Shown: positions 23,218 through 33,383 of the stretch, piece after piece
Layout: each line of letters opens with the position of its first letter
How positions within the stretch are numbered: position 1 is the first letter of the stretch
Assembly (NCBI GenBank): GCA_032716605.1
Contig: CM064523.1
Span: 40,889,526 to 40,953,525, forward strand
Reading direction: 5' to 3'
Source of the DNA: Paralithodes platypus
Lineage: Eukaryota; Arthropoda; Malacostraca; Decapoda; Lithodidae
DNA: 64,000 nt
Notes under the pieces: model-generated
Databases searched by the model: none
Told to the model about the DNA's origin: nothing
Seen by the model: only the letters and a program-made list of their open reading frames with translations
Translations under genes and position numbers: made by a program

Positions 23218-23301
<84 letters not shown>
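23162..23301. repeat. Compound microsatellite TCTA / TC / TA
   Basis: A TCTA-type run (about 23166-23220), a TC run (23222-23261) and a TA run (23263-23300) follow each other without a break. Confidence 0.95.
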
Positions 23302-23302
<1 letters not shown>

Positions 23303-23737
23303 AATCTCTTTTTGAATCTTTCCCTTATCTTTATTATTTACTAACCTAGAAGATCCTATACTATTGGTAGCTAAGTGGCATGGAGCCTTCTCTAACAATA
23401 ACAGCCATACTGTATAATTATTCTCTCAACACTTCATCCTTTTATTTTATAATGAGTCTAATCCATTTCTCTTTATTTTGTTCTATAACAACACATCTAC
23501 TTTAAGGGTTGGAACCACTGGGTTTGTCAAGCATTTACCTCTTACCTTAGTCTATTTCGGGCTCATAAAGGTCCTTTACAAAGTATTTGGTATCTTCTCT
23601 GGAACAATTTTCACCACCCCAAGGCCGGCCAATAATTCTTCTGGAATTTTTCATTCCCATCTACCACTTGTCGTCCATCTTGAATTGCTTGGCTGTAGGT
23701 ATGTAAGCTATCAATGTGACGACAAGCACCAGGATAC
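23302..23737. other. No gene seen
   Basis: Unique-looking DNA. An 87-codon frame (23478-23741) has no family signal and runs into the MITE target site, so I do not call it. Confidence 0.4.
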
Positions 23738-23741
23738 TTAA

Positions 23742-24201
23742 CACCTTAAGAGCGGCCTATGCGGTTTATTTATATGTACCGCCCAGCGGGGTGTTTTTAG
23801 CCAAAATAGGGCTGTTTACGTGATAATTTTCATGCCTAAATAAGACCCAGAACGTAAAACAAGTATCTATCCCTGAAAGGGCAAACAGAGCTTCGAATGA
23901 CACCATAACGATCCTTTTATGATGGCTAGTTCTTGCATAACCGTGCAACGCGAGTGCAAAGCATGTAATTAGGCACTTCCCATACAATTCCTATATAGCG
24001 AGTGAGAGAGGGAGGGGAGGTGAGATTCGTGTCATAGGTTCGCCGCGGTGGTCTGGAGCAGTCATACGCTCGCTACTCTCCTGCCACCACTTGTCTCTCA
24101 GCAACATTAAGTGCTGAAATTGCCACTCGACCTATGTCGAGCGCCGCCACATAGTCCAGCTTTATTTAACTCGACTTATGTTGCTCGCCGACAGTTAGGG
24201 G
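23742..24201 (+). mobile_element. piggyBac-type MITE, copy B
   Basis: 460 bp between TTAA (23738-23741) and TTAA (24202-24205). It is colinear with copy A (1128-1607), with single-base and short deletions, for example in the segments near 23884 and 24014. The right end is decayed (GCCGACAGTTAGGGG), which suggests it is older than copy C at 61011. Confidence 0.85.
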
Positions 24202-24205
24202 TTAA

Positions 24206-25299
24206 GGTGTATCTGGTCGGCAGAGGAAAGCTGTGTTGGGCCAGAGGTGGACTTTGCTGGAGCACGGCAAGCGAGCTGGTAGGCTGGAGCAGGCTTGTTC
24301 AGGTTCCCATCGCTGTGCAGGTGAGGGAGAGAGAGGTGGCTGCAGGCAGGTGAGCCCAGTGGCTTCTGTGACAGGAATGACGTCTGGGGAATGAATGAAT
24401 GAATGAATATAGAAAAGGTGGGTGAGGGTGAAAGAAGGGAAGTTTTTATTGGTTAAGTAGGAGAGACAGTGATAATAGTGGGAGAAATAGGGTGTCGGGG
24501 CTTGACCCAACATGCGTGAGTTAAATAATTGATCTGGGGTTGAGTTGATTTAGTTGGAGAAGTTACTTTAATGAGATTCAGGATGGCTTGCCAAGAAGGG
24601 GGCAAGGGATGGGGAGCAAGTTAATTTGGGTGGTATAAAATCGAAAGTGCTTGCTATTGGGCTTGGATGTTTTGGGGTTGTATTTTTTGATGGTAGTAAT
24701 TCGAAAATGGTATAAAAGGGGGAGATAATTTTGGGTGGCATTGAGTCAAAAAGGGGGTACTGCTGGGGAAGACTGTCAGTGGCAGAACCTGTAAGAAGGC
24801 TGTACTGTTATTATATTTTGAAGTTACATTAAAAGGTTGTTGTCTTGTAATTTTTGTCTGTGAAGTTATACGCCCCGCCCACCTCTCTTTATAGTCCCGC
24901 CTCACGCATTGGCGCACTGTGATTGATCGAGCCAGTCTCCTGGTGCCCCAGCCACCCATCTTGAATATTCCTCTCTCTCTCCTCCTGGCTTATATCTTCA
25001 TATTATGTTCCTATGAGCTTGTTGCAGATGTCTTGTAGTGGCAGATGGGAGTATGATGATTACACTGGTATAATAGACTTACTGCAATCAGGAAAAACGG
25101 TCTGTGAAGGGAGCGAGAGCAATTAAAAGGTGGACGGGTAAGCGCGGCTCGCCCAGTCCTTGCTTGAAGCGACAACGGGAGGTTGTGATTGGGTGAACCG
25201 GAGGGTGTGGCAATGTCTTGATACACGTCAGATATGTCAGGCACAGCTGGTTTAAAGGGATGGTTAAATGCAGCGTGCTGATTGGCTGGCAGGATTCCT

Positions 25300-25302
<3 letters not shown>
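24206..25302. other. Unassigned DNA; GAAT microsatellite at 24391-24410
   Basis: Moderately G-rich plus-strand sequence with a short (GAAT)n run. The last 70 bp (25230-25300, with GTGCTGATTGGCTGGC) resemble 25785-25810 in the Penelope-like element, and may belong to its terminal region. No coding signal was seen. Confidence 0.4.
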
Positions 25303-25335
<33 letters not shown>

Positions 25336-25450
25336 TATATATATATATACTGTATATATACCTGTATATATATATATATATCTTTCTCTCTCTCTCTATA
25401 TATATATATAAATATATATATACCGGTATATATATATATATATATATATT
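25303..25450. repeat. AT microsatellite with short CT block
   Basis: Alternating TA runs with a CTCTCTCT block near 25383-25397. It abuts the end of the Penelope-like sequences at 25451. Confidence 0.95.
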
Positions 25451-25528
25451 ATTCAAAGTTTCCAGGTCTCTGATGAGTTTTCGCTGGGTGGCAGGAAGTA
25501 GATGAATGAGATGAGCAAAATTCATGGT
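25451..25528 (-). pseudogene. Penelope-like N-terminal fragment, minus orientation
   Basis: It encodes MNFAHLIHLL-PATQRKLIRDLETLNN from ATG at 25523-25525, and is then cut by the TA microsatellite. It lies downstream of the main body in the same orientation, as expected if a second tandem copy began here. Confidence 0.65.
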
Positions 25529-25564
25529 GGTACAGGGTTACATAAATGTACATGATGATACAGG

Positions 25565-25605
25565 ATATACGACGTGTTTCACTGGACAACCAGCATTATC
25601 AAGTA
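25565..25605 (-). ncRNA. Possible hammerhead ribozyme remnant of the Penelope-like element
   Basis: Read on the minus strand there is a TTGATAA block, a perfect short hairpin CTGG-TTGT-CCAG, then TGAAAC and ACGTCGTATA. This order (CUGANGA-like, stem II, GAAAC, short stem III with GUA) is that of the minimal hammerhead motifs known from Penelope-like elements. Two conserved core bases differ here (UUGAUAA for CUGAUGA), so activity is unlikely if the reading is right. It lies between the GIY-YIG region and the next N-terminal fragment, the usual place. Confidence 0.4.
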
Positions 25606-25659
25606 AGGGTAGAATGATATAAAAGGTAAACAGGAAGGGTATATATAGAGGGTGGAGGA

Positions 25660-26424
25660 TCAGAGGAGGCGAAAATCAGGGGGCAAAAGTCTGCTATTGG
25701 TGGAGGGGTATTCTAGGAGTGCAAAAGGGGGAACCGCTTCACGCAGGTGCACTGGATGCGGGATGGTGTTGGTCGGGTGGTGGGTCAAAGCTGATTGGCT
25801 GCGTGTCGAGGGGCGTGGCCTAAGTTGTGTGGTCCGTGTGGCGCCGGCAGAAGACGAAGCTAAAGGAGGTAGCGCGGGGGGCTGCATCAAGGGCACCGGG
25901 GGGCGAGGAGGGGCGTTAGGTCCTGTAGGGTAGTGCCTTTTGGCAGAAGGAAGGATCTGAAGGTCTAGAGTTTGGTTGTTGATGTTAGGATGTAAGGCTT
26001 GGATATATAACGCTTCGAGTATAGGTAATCTCCTTGGGTCACTTTCTTTATCGAGTATGGTGGTGTGTTTCTCTAACTCGTTGCGTGTGAGGTGGGCGTG
26101 GTTGGGGGTGAGATAGTGGTCTTTGATGGCTCCAGCCTGAAGGTGAAGAGTTAACCGACGTGAAAGACGAGTCTGCGTCATGCCAATATAGGAATGAGGT
26201 CCACAGTCCTCATAATTACAGGTATGTTGGTAAATGACGTGATCGTCGGTCATCGGGCTCTTTATCTTGGTGGAAGCTGGTTTGTTGCGGAGAACGAGGT
26301 TGGAGGTCTTAGGGGATTTGTAATAAATTATTAATTTGATTTTGTTTTCCGGGTTGGTTGGGTGGACATGCTTGGAGATTATTTCTTTTAAGACGGCCTC
26401 GTCATTTTTGCGTTCAGAGGACAT
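25660..26424 (-). pseudogene. GIY-YIG endonuclease domain of the Penelope-like element
   Basis: From 26424 the frame reads MSSERKNDEAVL, then IYYKSPKTSNLVLRNKP (about 26280-26330). It continues with a Cys/His-containing CNYEDCGPHSYIGMTQTRL block (about 26160-26220) carrying the YIG half of GIY-YIG and the arginine helix (TRLSRRLTLHLQAG), with EALYIQ further on near 26010-26025. The frame differs from the upstream RT frame by a shift near 26400. The Pro-rich tail (25700-25900) is not a known domain. The domain would nick target DNA for priming. Confidence 0.75.
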
Positions 26425-27312
26425 GTAATTGCGGTAGAAGATCTTAATTTCATTGGGGGGTCAATGTTGGGAGGGCTTTGGGTGTACCATTTTTCAAGAT
26501 GGCGGTTAATGGTGCTGGAGATGTCGGATTTGGAGTATCCATTATTCACTAAAACTTGGGATAGTCTTTCTAGTTCCTGGTGGGTGTCGGCCCAGGTAGA
26601 GCAGTGCGTGAGGGCTCTCCTTACATAGGCGGAGATGGAGGATAGAACATAACGGCGATATTCACTATCGCCGTTGAGGCATTGTCCTGTGTTAGTTGGT
26701 TTAGTGTAGACGGTGGTTTTGAACCCATGGTCGTTCAGAGCTACGAGGATGTCGAGGAAGGGGAGTTGTCCATTGTTAGATTTTTCAAAGGTGAAGTTAA
26801 GTCCGGAGGAGGTCATGAAGCGACGCTGGAGTTCCTGTAGTTCGTGGAGGTCCTTGATTTGCACGAAGATATCATCCACGTATCTACAGTAGACGGCGGG
26901 TCATTGGGCAGCTAGGAGCTCTTCCTCGAGGGTACCCATAAAAAAGTTCACAAAAACAACTCCTAGGGGGCTGCCCATCGCCACACCGTCTATCTGCTTG
27001 TACATGTTGCCCCGGGGGCAAAGGAAGGGGGCCTCCTTGGTACACAGCTCCAGTAGTGTTTTCAGGGCCTTCTCCGGGATGTCCAGTGTTGGTGTATCAG
27101 GGCAATGGTAAATTCGACGTAGAATCATGTCAATGGTCCTATCCACTGGCACGTTGGTGAACAGGCTTTCTACGTCGAGGGAGGCGATTGTGTGGTTGTT
27201 GTTCCGGGGGGCGTCTCGTAAAATTTCCAAGAAATCGTGGGCTGAGTTAAGGTTGTATTGGCTGGGCACGTAAGGGGTGAGGAGGTTGTTCAGGGCCTTG
27301 GCGATCTGAACC
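26388..27312 (-). pseudogene. Reverse transcriptase of the Penelope-like element (5'-truncated)
   Basis: The frame starts abruptly at IAKALNNLLTPYVPSQYNL (about 27245-27305). It continues with IASLDVESLFTNVP (about 27150-27190), GVAMGSPLGVVFVNFFMG (about 26930-26985), and CRYVDDIFVQIKD (26850-26890) with the catalytic YVDD. QLPFLDILV and NDHGFKTTVYTKPTNTG then lead to HCSTWADT in the thumb. One in-frame TGA lies between LLAAQ and PAVYCRYVDD (about 26898-26900), probably from TGG. Wording of these blocks is specific to Penelope-like RTs, which are related to telomerase. Confidence 0.8.
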
Positions 27313-27342
27313 ACCATGATACCAACCACCACTGATACCACC

Positions 27343-27495
27343 ATGAATTTTGCTCATCTCATTCATCTACTTCCTGCCACCCAGCGAAAACTAATCAGAG
27401 ACCTGGAAACTTTGAATAATAAAATTTCCAACGCAGAAATTGCCATTTCTTTCAACCTCGTATTTATTAAAGAAAATTTATTACCTGGCTTTACT

Positions 27496-27497
<2 letters not shown>
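27343..27497 (+). pseudogene. Penelope-like N-terminal fragment, plus orientation
   Basis: It starts at ATG 27343 with the same residues as 25451-25528, and extends further through KISNAEIAISFNLVFIKENL and LPGFTN before the TA microsatellite. The LVFIKENLLPGF pattern fits the conserved N-terminal helix region of Penelope-like proteins. It points away from the main body, so the body is flanked by an inverted partial copy. Confidence 0.6.

Positions 27498-27498
<1 letters not shown>

Positions 27499-27556
<58 letters not shown>
27499..27556. repeat. AT microsatellite
   Basis: An uninterrupted (TA)n run of about 55 bp at the edge of the Penelope-like fragment. Confidence 0.95.
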
Positions 27557-27558
<2 letters not shown>

Positions 27559-27836
27559 GATATAATGTCAATGCTCTACTGTTATCAAATACAGTAATCC
27601 GAGAGCCAAGATTATACTTCTATCAAATACTTTCACTGATATTAAAGTAGTCATCCGAGAGCCAAGATTATACAATGATGAAGTAGATATCACACATTGT
27701 TGCTATTGTTCTAAAAGTGTATTTTTGCAATGTAAATTTAACAATTTTTATCCATTTAGCATACATTCATAAAATACAAAACAAGGGGTATGAAATTCAA
27801 ACTCATCCCTGTATCTCCTACCTCTGCTTGCTCATT

Positions 27837-27963
<127 letters not shown>

Positions 27964-28309
27964 CCTTTCTTTTTCTAGCAGATGAAACAAGGCGAGCAAA
28001 TGTTGTGGTCCAATTTCCCTTCCTGCACATGTCTCCTCACAATCTTTATGTTTTACTGCAATATTTTTGTTCTCCTTCTCTCACACATTCACAGCTCTAC
28101 CCACCCTGCTGCTCACTATGACCGTCTATTTCTCTTTTTTTTTCAATGATCACCCAAATGTAATTATCTCCCCCTTTCTGTTTCCTTGCACAGCTGCGTA
28201 TGTGTGAAATAATGGATGCAGAATATATATACTGTATACCGTATTATTATGTTCTCTCCACTAACCAACTTTAATCCTAAACTCGATTAATGAAATTAAC
28301 AAGCACATG

Positions 28310-28390
28310 TGGCAGTCCGGGGATTCGAACCCAGGACGCTCACACCGAAAATCAACACACTTATGCATTGCACCACGTATGTAAATAGTT
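28310..28390 (-). repeat. tRNA-derived SINE head or tRNA pseudogene
   Basis: On the minus strand there is an A-box-like TGGTGCAATG near 28375 and a B box GGGTTCGAATCC near 28322-28333, at a spacing suited to a pol III internal promoter. The 3' end (CGGACTGCCAC) has no complementary 5' acceptor strand, so it is not an intact tRNA gene. It abuts the 3' end of the Jockey-like copy at 28395. Confidence 0.55.
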
Positions 28391-28394
28391 GTCC

Positions 28395-29550
28395 TATGAG
28401 TATGAAGGAAACAACATGCAGAATGCCTGTAATGAGTGTCACCCTCAAAGCCAAAAGAGTGACAGAGCCAAATTCAAGGAACTTTGGGGTCAAAATGACT
28501 GGACACACACAGTTTAAAGCAGTCTAGGTCAAAGGATGAAGGAAAGATAAATTGAGAGAGAGTTCCATAGTTCACTTGTTGAGTAGAAGAAAGACTGAAA
28601 AAGTAATTTGGCAATTTTTGGGTTGGAGAACTGGACAGAATATGAGTGGGACTGTGTTGAAAGGCGAGTGCCTCACACTCGTCGCAAGGGATGGGGTATG
28701 CACTGAGCTCTGTAGAACACTAATTGTTGCAATAGCCATAGAGGAGTGAAAGAGATGCAGAATTGCGGCGTATAGAAAGAGATTGTATAGAACTAGTAAG
28801 AGGAGTTGAGTTGATGAGGCGAAGTACTTTTGACTCTACTCTTTCGAGAAGTGCGGTATGGGTGGAACCTCCCAACACATGCAAACAATATTTGATATAT
28901 GGATGCACTGTGCCCCTATAAAGAGCAAGAAGTTGTGGAGGGGTGAAAAACCCACGGAGATGGTTGAGCACACCCAGCTTCTGGCAAGCTGTTATAGTAA
29001 GAGTGGTAATATGATCTTTCCATGAAAGGTTGGGGGAAAAAAGATACACCAAGTCTATTGAGAGAAGATTAAGGGTTGATTTGCATATTATTGAGGAGTA
29101 ATTGACAGTCTTGTCTGCCCCAATCCGAAATTTGATAGATCAGAAGATAGGCGTGCTATGGTCTTGTCATGCGACTTTTGGAGAGATCACATGCTGAGTT
29201 GTTGCGAAAAGCTAATTGAATGATGGAAAGTAGAGCCATCAGCATATGAGTGGATTAAACTAGAGTTACAGTACAATAATTAATATAAAAAAGAGAACTG
29301 GAGTCAGGACACAACTCTGAAGAACACGGGAGTTGATAGGTTGAGGAAGTGAGTGATGGCCGTCCACAACTGCAGATAAGGAACAGAGTATAAACCAAAG
29401 GAAGGTAATGTGGAAATTAGATATTTTTGCCAGACTCTATCAAAGGATTTCGATATGTCTAGCACGATAGAACAATTCTCACCGAAGTCCCGAAAGGAGG
29501 ATGACCAAGAGTTAGTAAGATAAGCAAGGAGATCACCAGTAGTGCTACCC
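28395..29550 (-). pseudogene. Jockey-like copy 2, 3' part
   Basis: Minus strand. The thumb/C-terminal region reads LSWKDHITTLTITACQKLGV, LNHLRGFFTPPQLLALYRGT, and HVLGGSTHTALLERVESKVL (28800-29010). Upstream the RT palm is frameshifted. It corresponds to 7990-9157 in Jockey-like copy 1 and is separated from its own 5' part by the TTAA element at 29555-30149. Confidence 0.75.
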
Positions 29551-29554
29551 TTAA

Positions 29555-30149
29555 CCTGACCGCGGCGAGCCTATGGTATTTAAAATGTCGCGCTGGGTGA
29601 AGGTATTGTGGGTAAATGCCGACGAATTTTGTCATTTTACGATAAATGTTGTTATTACTTATTCATATGCATCTATTTTATGTTTAATATGAAGATATTA
29701 GCATGTATCAACAATAAAACAAGTGAGAATAGTATTTGTGGGGTGAAAAAGACGAATTATTGCCGACCCTCCAGTCATGAGGTGGGAGGCAAACGAGACG
29801 TATATCCTCCCTCCTCGAGGCCTGAAGTTAGACTGAGGTCTCTTTCTCGCTTTCTTTCTCTTCCCACGCTCACGATATGCGTAGTAGATGACCTTGGAAC
29901 CAGGTTGCAGATATTGGCGCAATAAATAAACCGATAAACAAGGGAATAAGAGGAAAAATAGGTGATAATTGAAGGGAGGGGGTGAAAGGGGGGAAGGAGG
30001 AGGTTTTGACACATGTGGAGGAGTGATAGAAGGTATGAAGGGGAATTATCTTACTTAATCACACATTCCTTTGTTTTGAGTGCTACTGGGGTCTTTTAAA
30101 AGGTTTTTCTTAGGCCTAGGCTCATAGGAGGACGCTCGCCGTTCTTGGG
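29555..30149 (+). mobile_element. TTAA-type insertion in Jockey-like copy 2, with empty site in copy 1
   Basis: 595 bp between TTAA at 29551-29554 and TTAA at 30150-30153. The ends are CCTGACCGCGGCGAGCC and (right end, reversed) CCAAGAACGGCGAGCGTCC, which share CGGCGAGC. In Jockey-like copy 1 the same host sequence reads CCCTTAAGGAAGCCATACTGG with a single TTAA (9158-9161), which is the uninterrupted site. This is direct evidence for a precise TTAA insertion. No transposase is present. Confidence 0.85.
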
Positions 30150-30153
30150 TTAA

Positions 30154-31760
30154 GGAAACATACTGGCGAACTGAAGAAAATGTATGGGAGGATAAATGTT
30201 TAAGAAACTTTGAATTAAGGAAAGTTTTCAAAACTTGAGAGATGGAAGATATGAGAGCATTTGGACGATAGTTGGAGGGTTATGAGCAGTCACCCTTCTT
30301 TGTGAGAGGTTGAATGAGAGCAAACTTCCAGCAAGAAGGAAAGATATTAGAGGAAAGACAGAGATGAAAGAGTTTGCCTAGGCAGGGAGCCAGCATAGAA
30401 GAACATTCTTTGAGTACAACAGAAGGAACATCATCTGGTCCATATGCCTTCTTAGGATTAAACCCAGAGAGTTTAGAAAGTACATCTTTAGAATAGATTA
30501 TGATCTTAGACATAAGTAATTGAGAGGGGGGGACAAGGAATATCACCTGAATCATTCAAGGTGGACTTTCGGTGCAAGTTTAACCCAAGAGTATAGCTTT
30601 GTCAAACAAAGATGTGACGGTGGTGCTGTCACAGTGCAAAAGAGGAGGGGAAAACAAGGAAGTTGGAGTGGTTTGTGTCTAGATGCCAGAAAGCTTGGGA
30701 AGAGCTAGATTTTGAAAGCTCAGAACATTTGTTAATGATGAAAGAGTTTTTGGCTTGTCGAAGAACAGATTTGGCTTTATTCCAGGCAGAAACTTAAAAC
30801 ACATGAGATTTGTAAGTTTGAAGGCGACAGTACCATCTAAATGCTTTCTCCTTTTTGCGGACAGCAGTAGAACAAGCATGAGTAAACCAGGATTGTTTTG
30901 TATTGGACTGAGAAAAAGAAAATTGAATGTATGTCTCCATGCCTGAGAGGCTTAACTTGGTAATGTGTTCAGCGCACTCCGAGAGTCCCCAGCCAAAAGC
31001 ATTCCAATGGAGATCAAAGAATTACTGCCGTAGAGCCTCCCAGTTGGCAGTGCCAAAATGCCTCAAACTCCGCCAGTTCGGGGGTCAGAAGGCCGCACTG
31101 GAGAGATATGATAGGTAATACAGATAAGTTTGCGATCGGAGGAGCCCAACGGAGAAAGAAGATTTACAGTGTAAGCGGAAGTATTGGAGGTTAGAAATAG
31201 GTCAAGAATGTTGGGCCGATCTCCAGGGCGGTCCAGATTATGGGTGCTGAACTAACTACACTAGGTCATTTAAGATAGAAAAGATGTAGGTTTGTTCACC
31301 AGGTTGATCAGTGACATGAGAAGAGGGCCATTGGTGGTGAAGACAAATGAAATCTCCTAAGATGGAGATTTCAGAGAGGAGAGAGATGGATAGAATTTGT
31401 TCCACTTTAAAAGTAAGATGGTCAAAGTATTTTCGATACTAGAATTAGGGGAGAGATAAACAGAACAGATTGAGTGATAGCTAGAGTGACAAGACAGCTT
31501 CAGCCAGAGAGTGGATCATTCAGAATAGTCAAAGTTGGGAACACAAGAGCAAGTTAGATTGTTGCGTACATACACATAACATCCACCTTTAGCTTTGAAT
31601 TGAGGATAAATATAGTAGGAAGATACAGAGAAGGGTTTGCCGTCAACAGTCGCAGACAATTGGGTTTCAGTGAGAAAGAATAGAACAGGGTTGGTTGTCC
31701 AGAACGCCCCAGCAAGCAATCCCTCAAAAACTCTTGTGATGAAGCCATAAAACACTTATC
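30154..31760 (-). pseudogene. Jockey-like copy 2, 5' part (endonuclease and RT start)
   Basis: Minus strand, from an endonuclease region at about 31516-31755 (FLTETQLSATVDGKPFSVSS, then NNLTCSCVPNFDYSE) to the RT start with DVLSKLSGFNPKKAYGPDDV (about 30440-30500) and PSCWKFALIQPLTKKGD (30280-30330). Stops and shifts are frequent. The 5' edge is at a TCTA-type repeat near 31785. Confidence 0.7.
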
Positions 31761-31784
31761 TTTTGATCTAACAACCATTTCCAA

Positions 31785-31861
31785 TTGCTATCTATCTATC
31801 TATACACTCAGGCCCAATCCCCACTTTTCCTTTTTTCTTTGGGGGGGGGGGGGGGGGGGGC
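31785..31861. repeat. TATC microsatellite and a G run
   Basis: A short (TATC)n tract at 31790-31806 and a run of 18-19 G at 31843-31860 lie between two Jockey-like pieces in head-to-head orientation. Confidence 0.85.
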
Positions 31862-31884
31862 AGGTGGCCTACTCAAGACAGAGC

Positions 31885-32722
31885 CAGAATAGGGATAACA
31901 GTTGGGGAAGAGAACATCTTGTTACTTTCAATACTTTCAAAACCCAATTTCTCCATTTATCTACCCGCCAAGAACTCCCAGAGGACTATCCCGTATACTT
32001 CAACAATACAAAAATCAACCCCAACATCTTCTTTCAATAATCTCAGTGTCTCTTTTTCTTCTGATTTCCCTTGGAAAGACCATATTACCACTCATGCTAA
32101 AATGGCTTCCCAGAATCTGTGTGTGCTCAATCGCCTCAAGAATTTCTTTACTCCTGCACAGCTTCTTGCTCTGGACAGGGGCTGCACAGTGCGTCCAAGT
32201 ATTGAGTATTGTTTGCATGTATGGGGAGCATCCTCTCACACAGCACTCCTAGAAAAAGTAGAAAAGAGAGCCTTTCGTATCATTAACTCACGTTCACTCA
32301 TCGATTCTCTGCAATCTTTCTCTCTTCGTCGCAATGTTGCATCTCCCTCGCTATTCTATCACTATTACAATAATCAGTGTTCCTCAGAGCTCTCTTAGTG
32401 TATACCACCCCCTCTATGTAGGGTACGTAGACACCGTCTTGAAACAGAATCCCACCCCTTCTCTGTTCAACTCTCCAACCCAAGAGTAAAACGATACTCC
32501 CAATTTTGTTTTCTATTCTGCAGCTGAGCTTTGGAACTTTCTTCCTGAATCCATCTTTCCCTCATTCTATGACTTAAATTACTTCAAACTCTGTGTCCAG
32601 ACATTTTGGTTCGAACGTCCCTTGATTTTGGCCTTGTCACTCTTTCAACTTTGGGGGAGGCACTCATCACAGACACTTTTGCCTTCTGTCTCCCTCATCT
32701 ACATAGACAAATAAGAAAATAA
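31885..32722 (+). pseudogene. Jockey-like copy 3, 5'-truncated
   Basis: Plus strand, thumb/C-terminal region only: FPWKDHITTHAKMASQNLCV, LNRLKNFFTPAQLLALDRG, VWGASSHTALLEKVEKRAF, and SLRRNVASPSLFYHYYNNQ (31919-32398). PPLCRV and SVQLSNPRVKRYSQ follow to about 32520, in a shifted frame. The 3' end resembles copies 1 and 4. This copy preserves the uninterrupted form of the site where the gypsy array sits in copy 4 (CACTATTACAATAATCAG near 32360). Confidence 0.75.
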
Positions 32723-32734
32723 ATGAGGAGGAGA

Positions 32735-32758
32735 GGATATATATATATATATATATAT
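32735..32758. repeat. AT microsatellite
   Basis: A short (TA)n run after Jockey-like copy 3, followed by 40 bp of unassigned DNA before the TTAA at 32798. Confidence 0.9.
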
Positions 32759-32817
32759 ACAGGGTGTTTAAAAAATATACCATCAAAATTACAATACTTA
32801 ACCCTTATTTAGCGGGG

Positions 32818-32876
32818 TCGGACTTAAGTCCGATACGAGAAAATTGGACTAAATGGCGGGTTCGGACTTAAGTCCG
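32818..32876. promoter_or_regulatory. Paired subterminal palindromes of the piggyBac-like element
   Basis: TCGGACTTAAGTCCGA (32818-32833) and CGGACTTAAGTCCG (32863-32876) are perfect palindromes close behind the left terminus. The other arm has the same pair. Subterminal repeats are where piggyBac transposases bind (family knowledge), so these are candidate binding sites (inference). Confidence 0.5.
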
Positions 32877-32999
32877 TGGGCGTATTCCCGCCCTAATTTA
32901 GGTGGAAAGCGAAACTTGGTGGTCAGGCGGTGTACTACAAGGGCCCACCCACACATCCCCACTGCGTGATCGTGACTAAGTGACCCTCAAGCAGCCATA

Positions 33000-33308
33000 A
33001 TGGAAGGTCAAGATTTGCCCGTGTTCGATTCGGTGGCCGCCATCCCTAGTGCGTCGCGCCACCCTACTAACCACGCCCGGCTTACCACCCAGGAACTAGA
33101 TATCATGCTGAACTCTTCAGAACTTTCTAATAAACTGTTGGGTGAAACCGTCGAAGGTCTGGGTGAGAGTTTTGGTAGTGTGGATGACTCGGAAGACGAA
33201 AATAACCCGATCATAGGCTTTCACCCCAAGCATAATTTGCGTGGGGTGGATGTTGTGGTTGATATTGGACAGACCCTTGAGCAAATTGGAGACGTTCCTG
33301 ACGAATAA
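33000..33308 (+). CDS. Short acidic ORF, possible N-terminus of a piggyBac-like transposase
   Basis: 102 codons, starting MEGQDLPVFDSV at the ATG 200 bp inside the element. A helix-like LTTQELDIMLNSSELSN (about residues 29-45) is followed by a Ser/Asp/Glu-rich stretch FGSVDDSEDENNP (about 59-71). Acidic N-terminal regions with a predicted short helix are common ahead of the catalytic DDD domain in piggyBac proteins, but no catalytic residue is present here. Soon after the stop there is a GGTAAGT (33328-33334), a good splice-donor sequence, so an upstream exon of a spliced gene is conceivable. In the opposite copy the frame carries one premature TAA. The function is unproven. Confidence 0.4.
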   Translation: MEGQDLPVFDSVAAIPSASRHPTNHARLTTQELDIMLNSSELSNKLLGETVEGLGESFGSVDDSEDENNPIIGFHPKHNLRGVDVVVDIGQTLEQIGDVPDE

Positions 33309-33383
33309 CATACTGGTGTGGGTGTTGGTAAGTACAATTTATATTTTATAATTGCTTGAAAATGTGATTGCAAGCATTTTATC

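Larger units (their letters stand above)
25451..27497 (-). mobile_element. Penelope-like retroelement with inverted N-terminal fragments at both ends
   Basis: The main body (25530-27312, minus strand) carries a reverse transcriptase followed by a GIY-YIG endonuclease, the defining pair of endonuclease-bearing Penelope-like elements. The same N-terminal coding piece (MNFAHLIHLLPATQRKLI) occurs on the minus strand at 25451-25525 and on the plus strand from 27343. Thus 25451-25528 and 27342-27424 are inverted repeats flanking the body. Tandem and inverted partial copies are normal for Penelope-like elements. Both outer edges lie against TA microsatellites. The copy is 5'-truncated, since the frame starts at IAKALNN inside the RT, and it is mutated. 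Confidence 0.8.
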
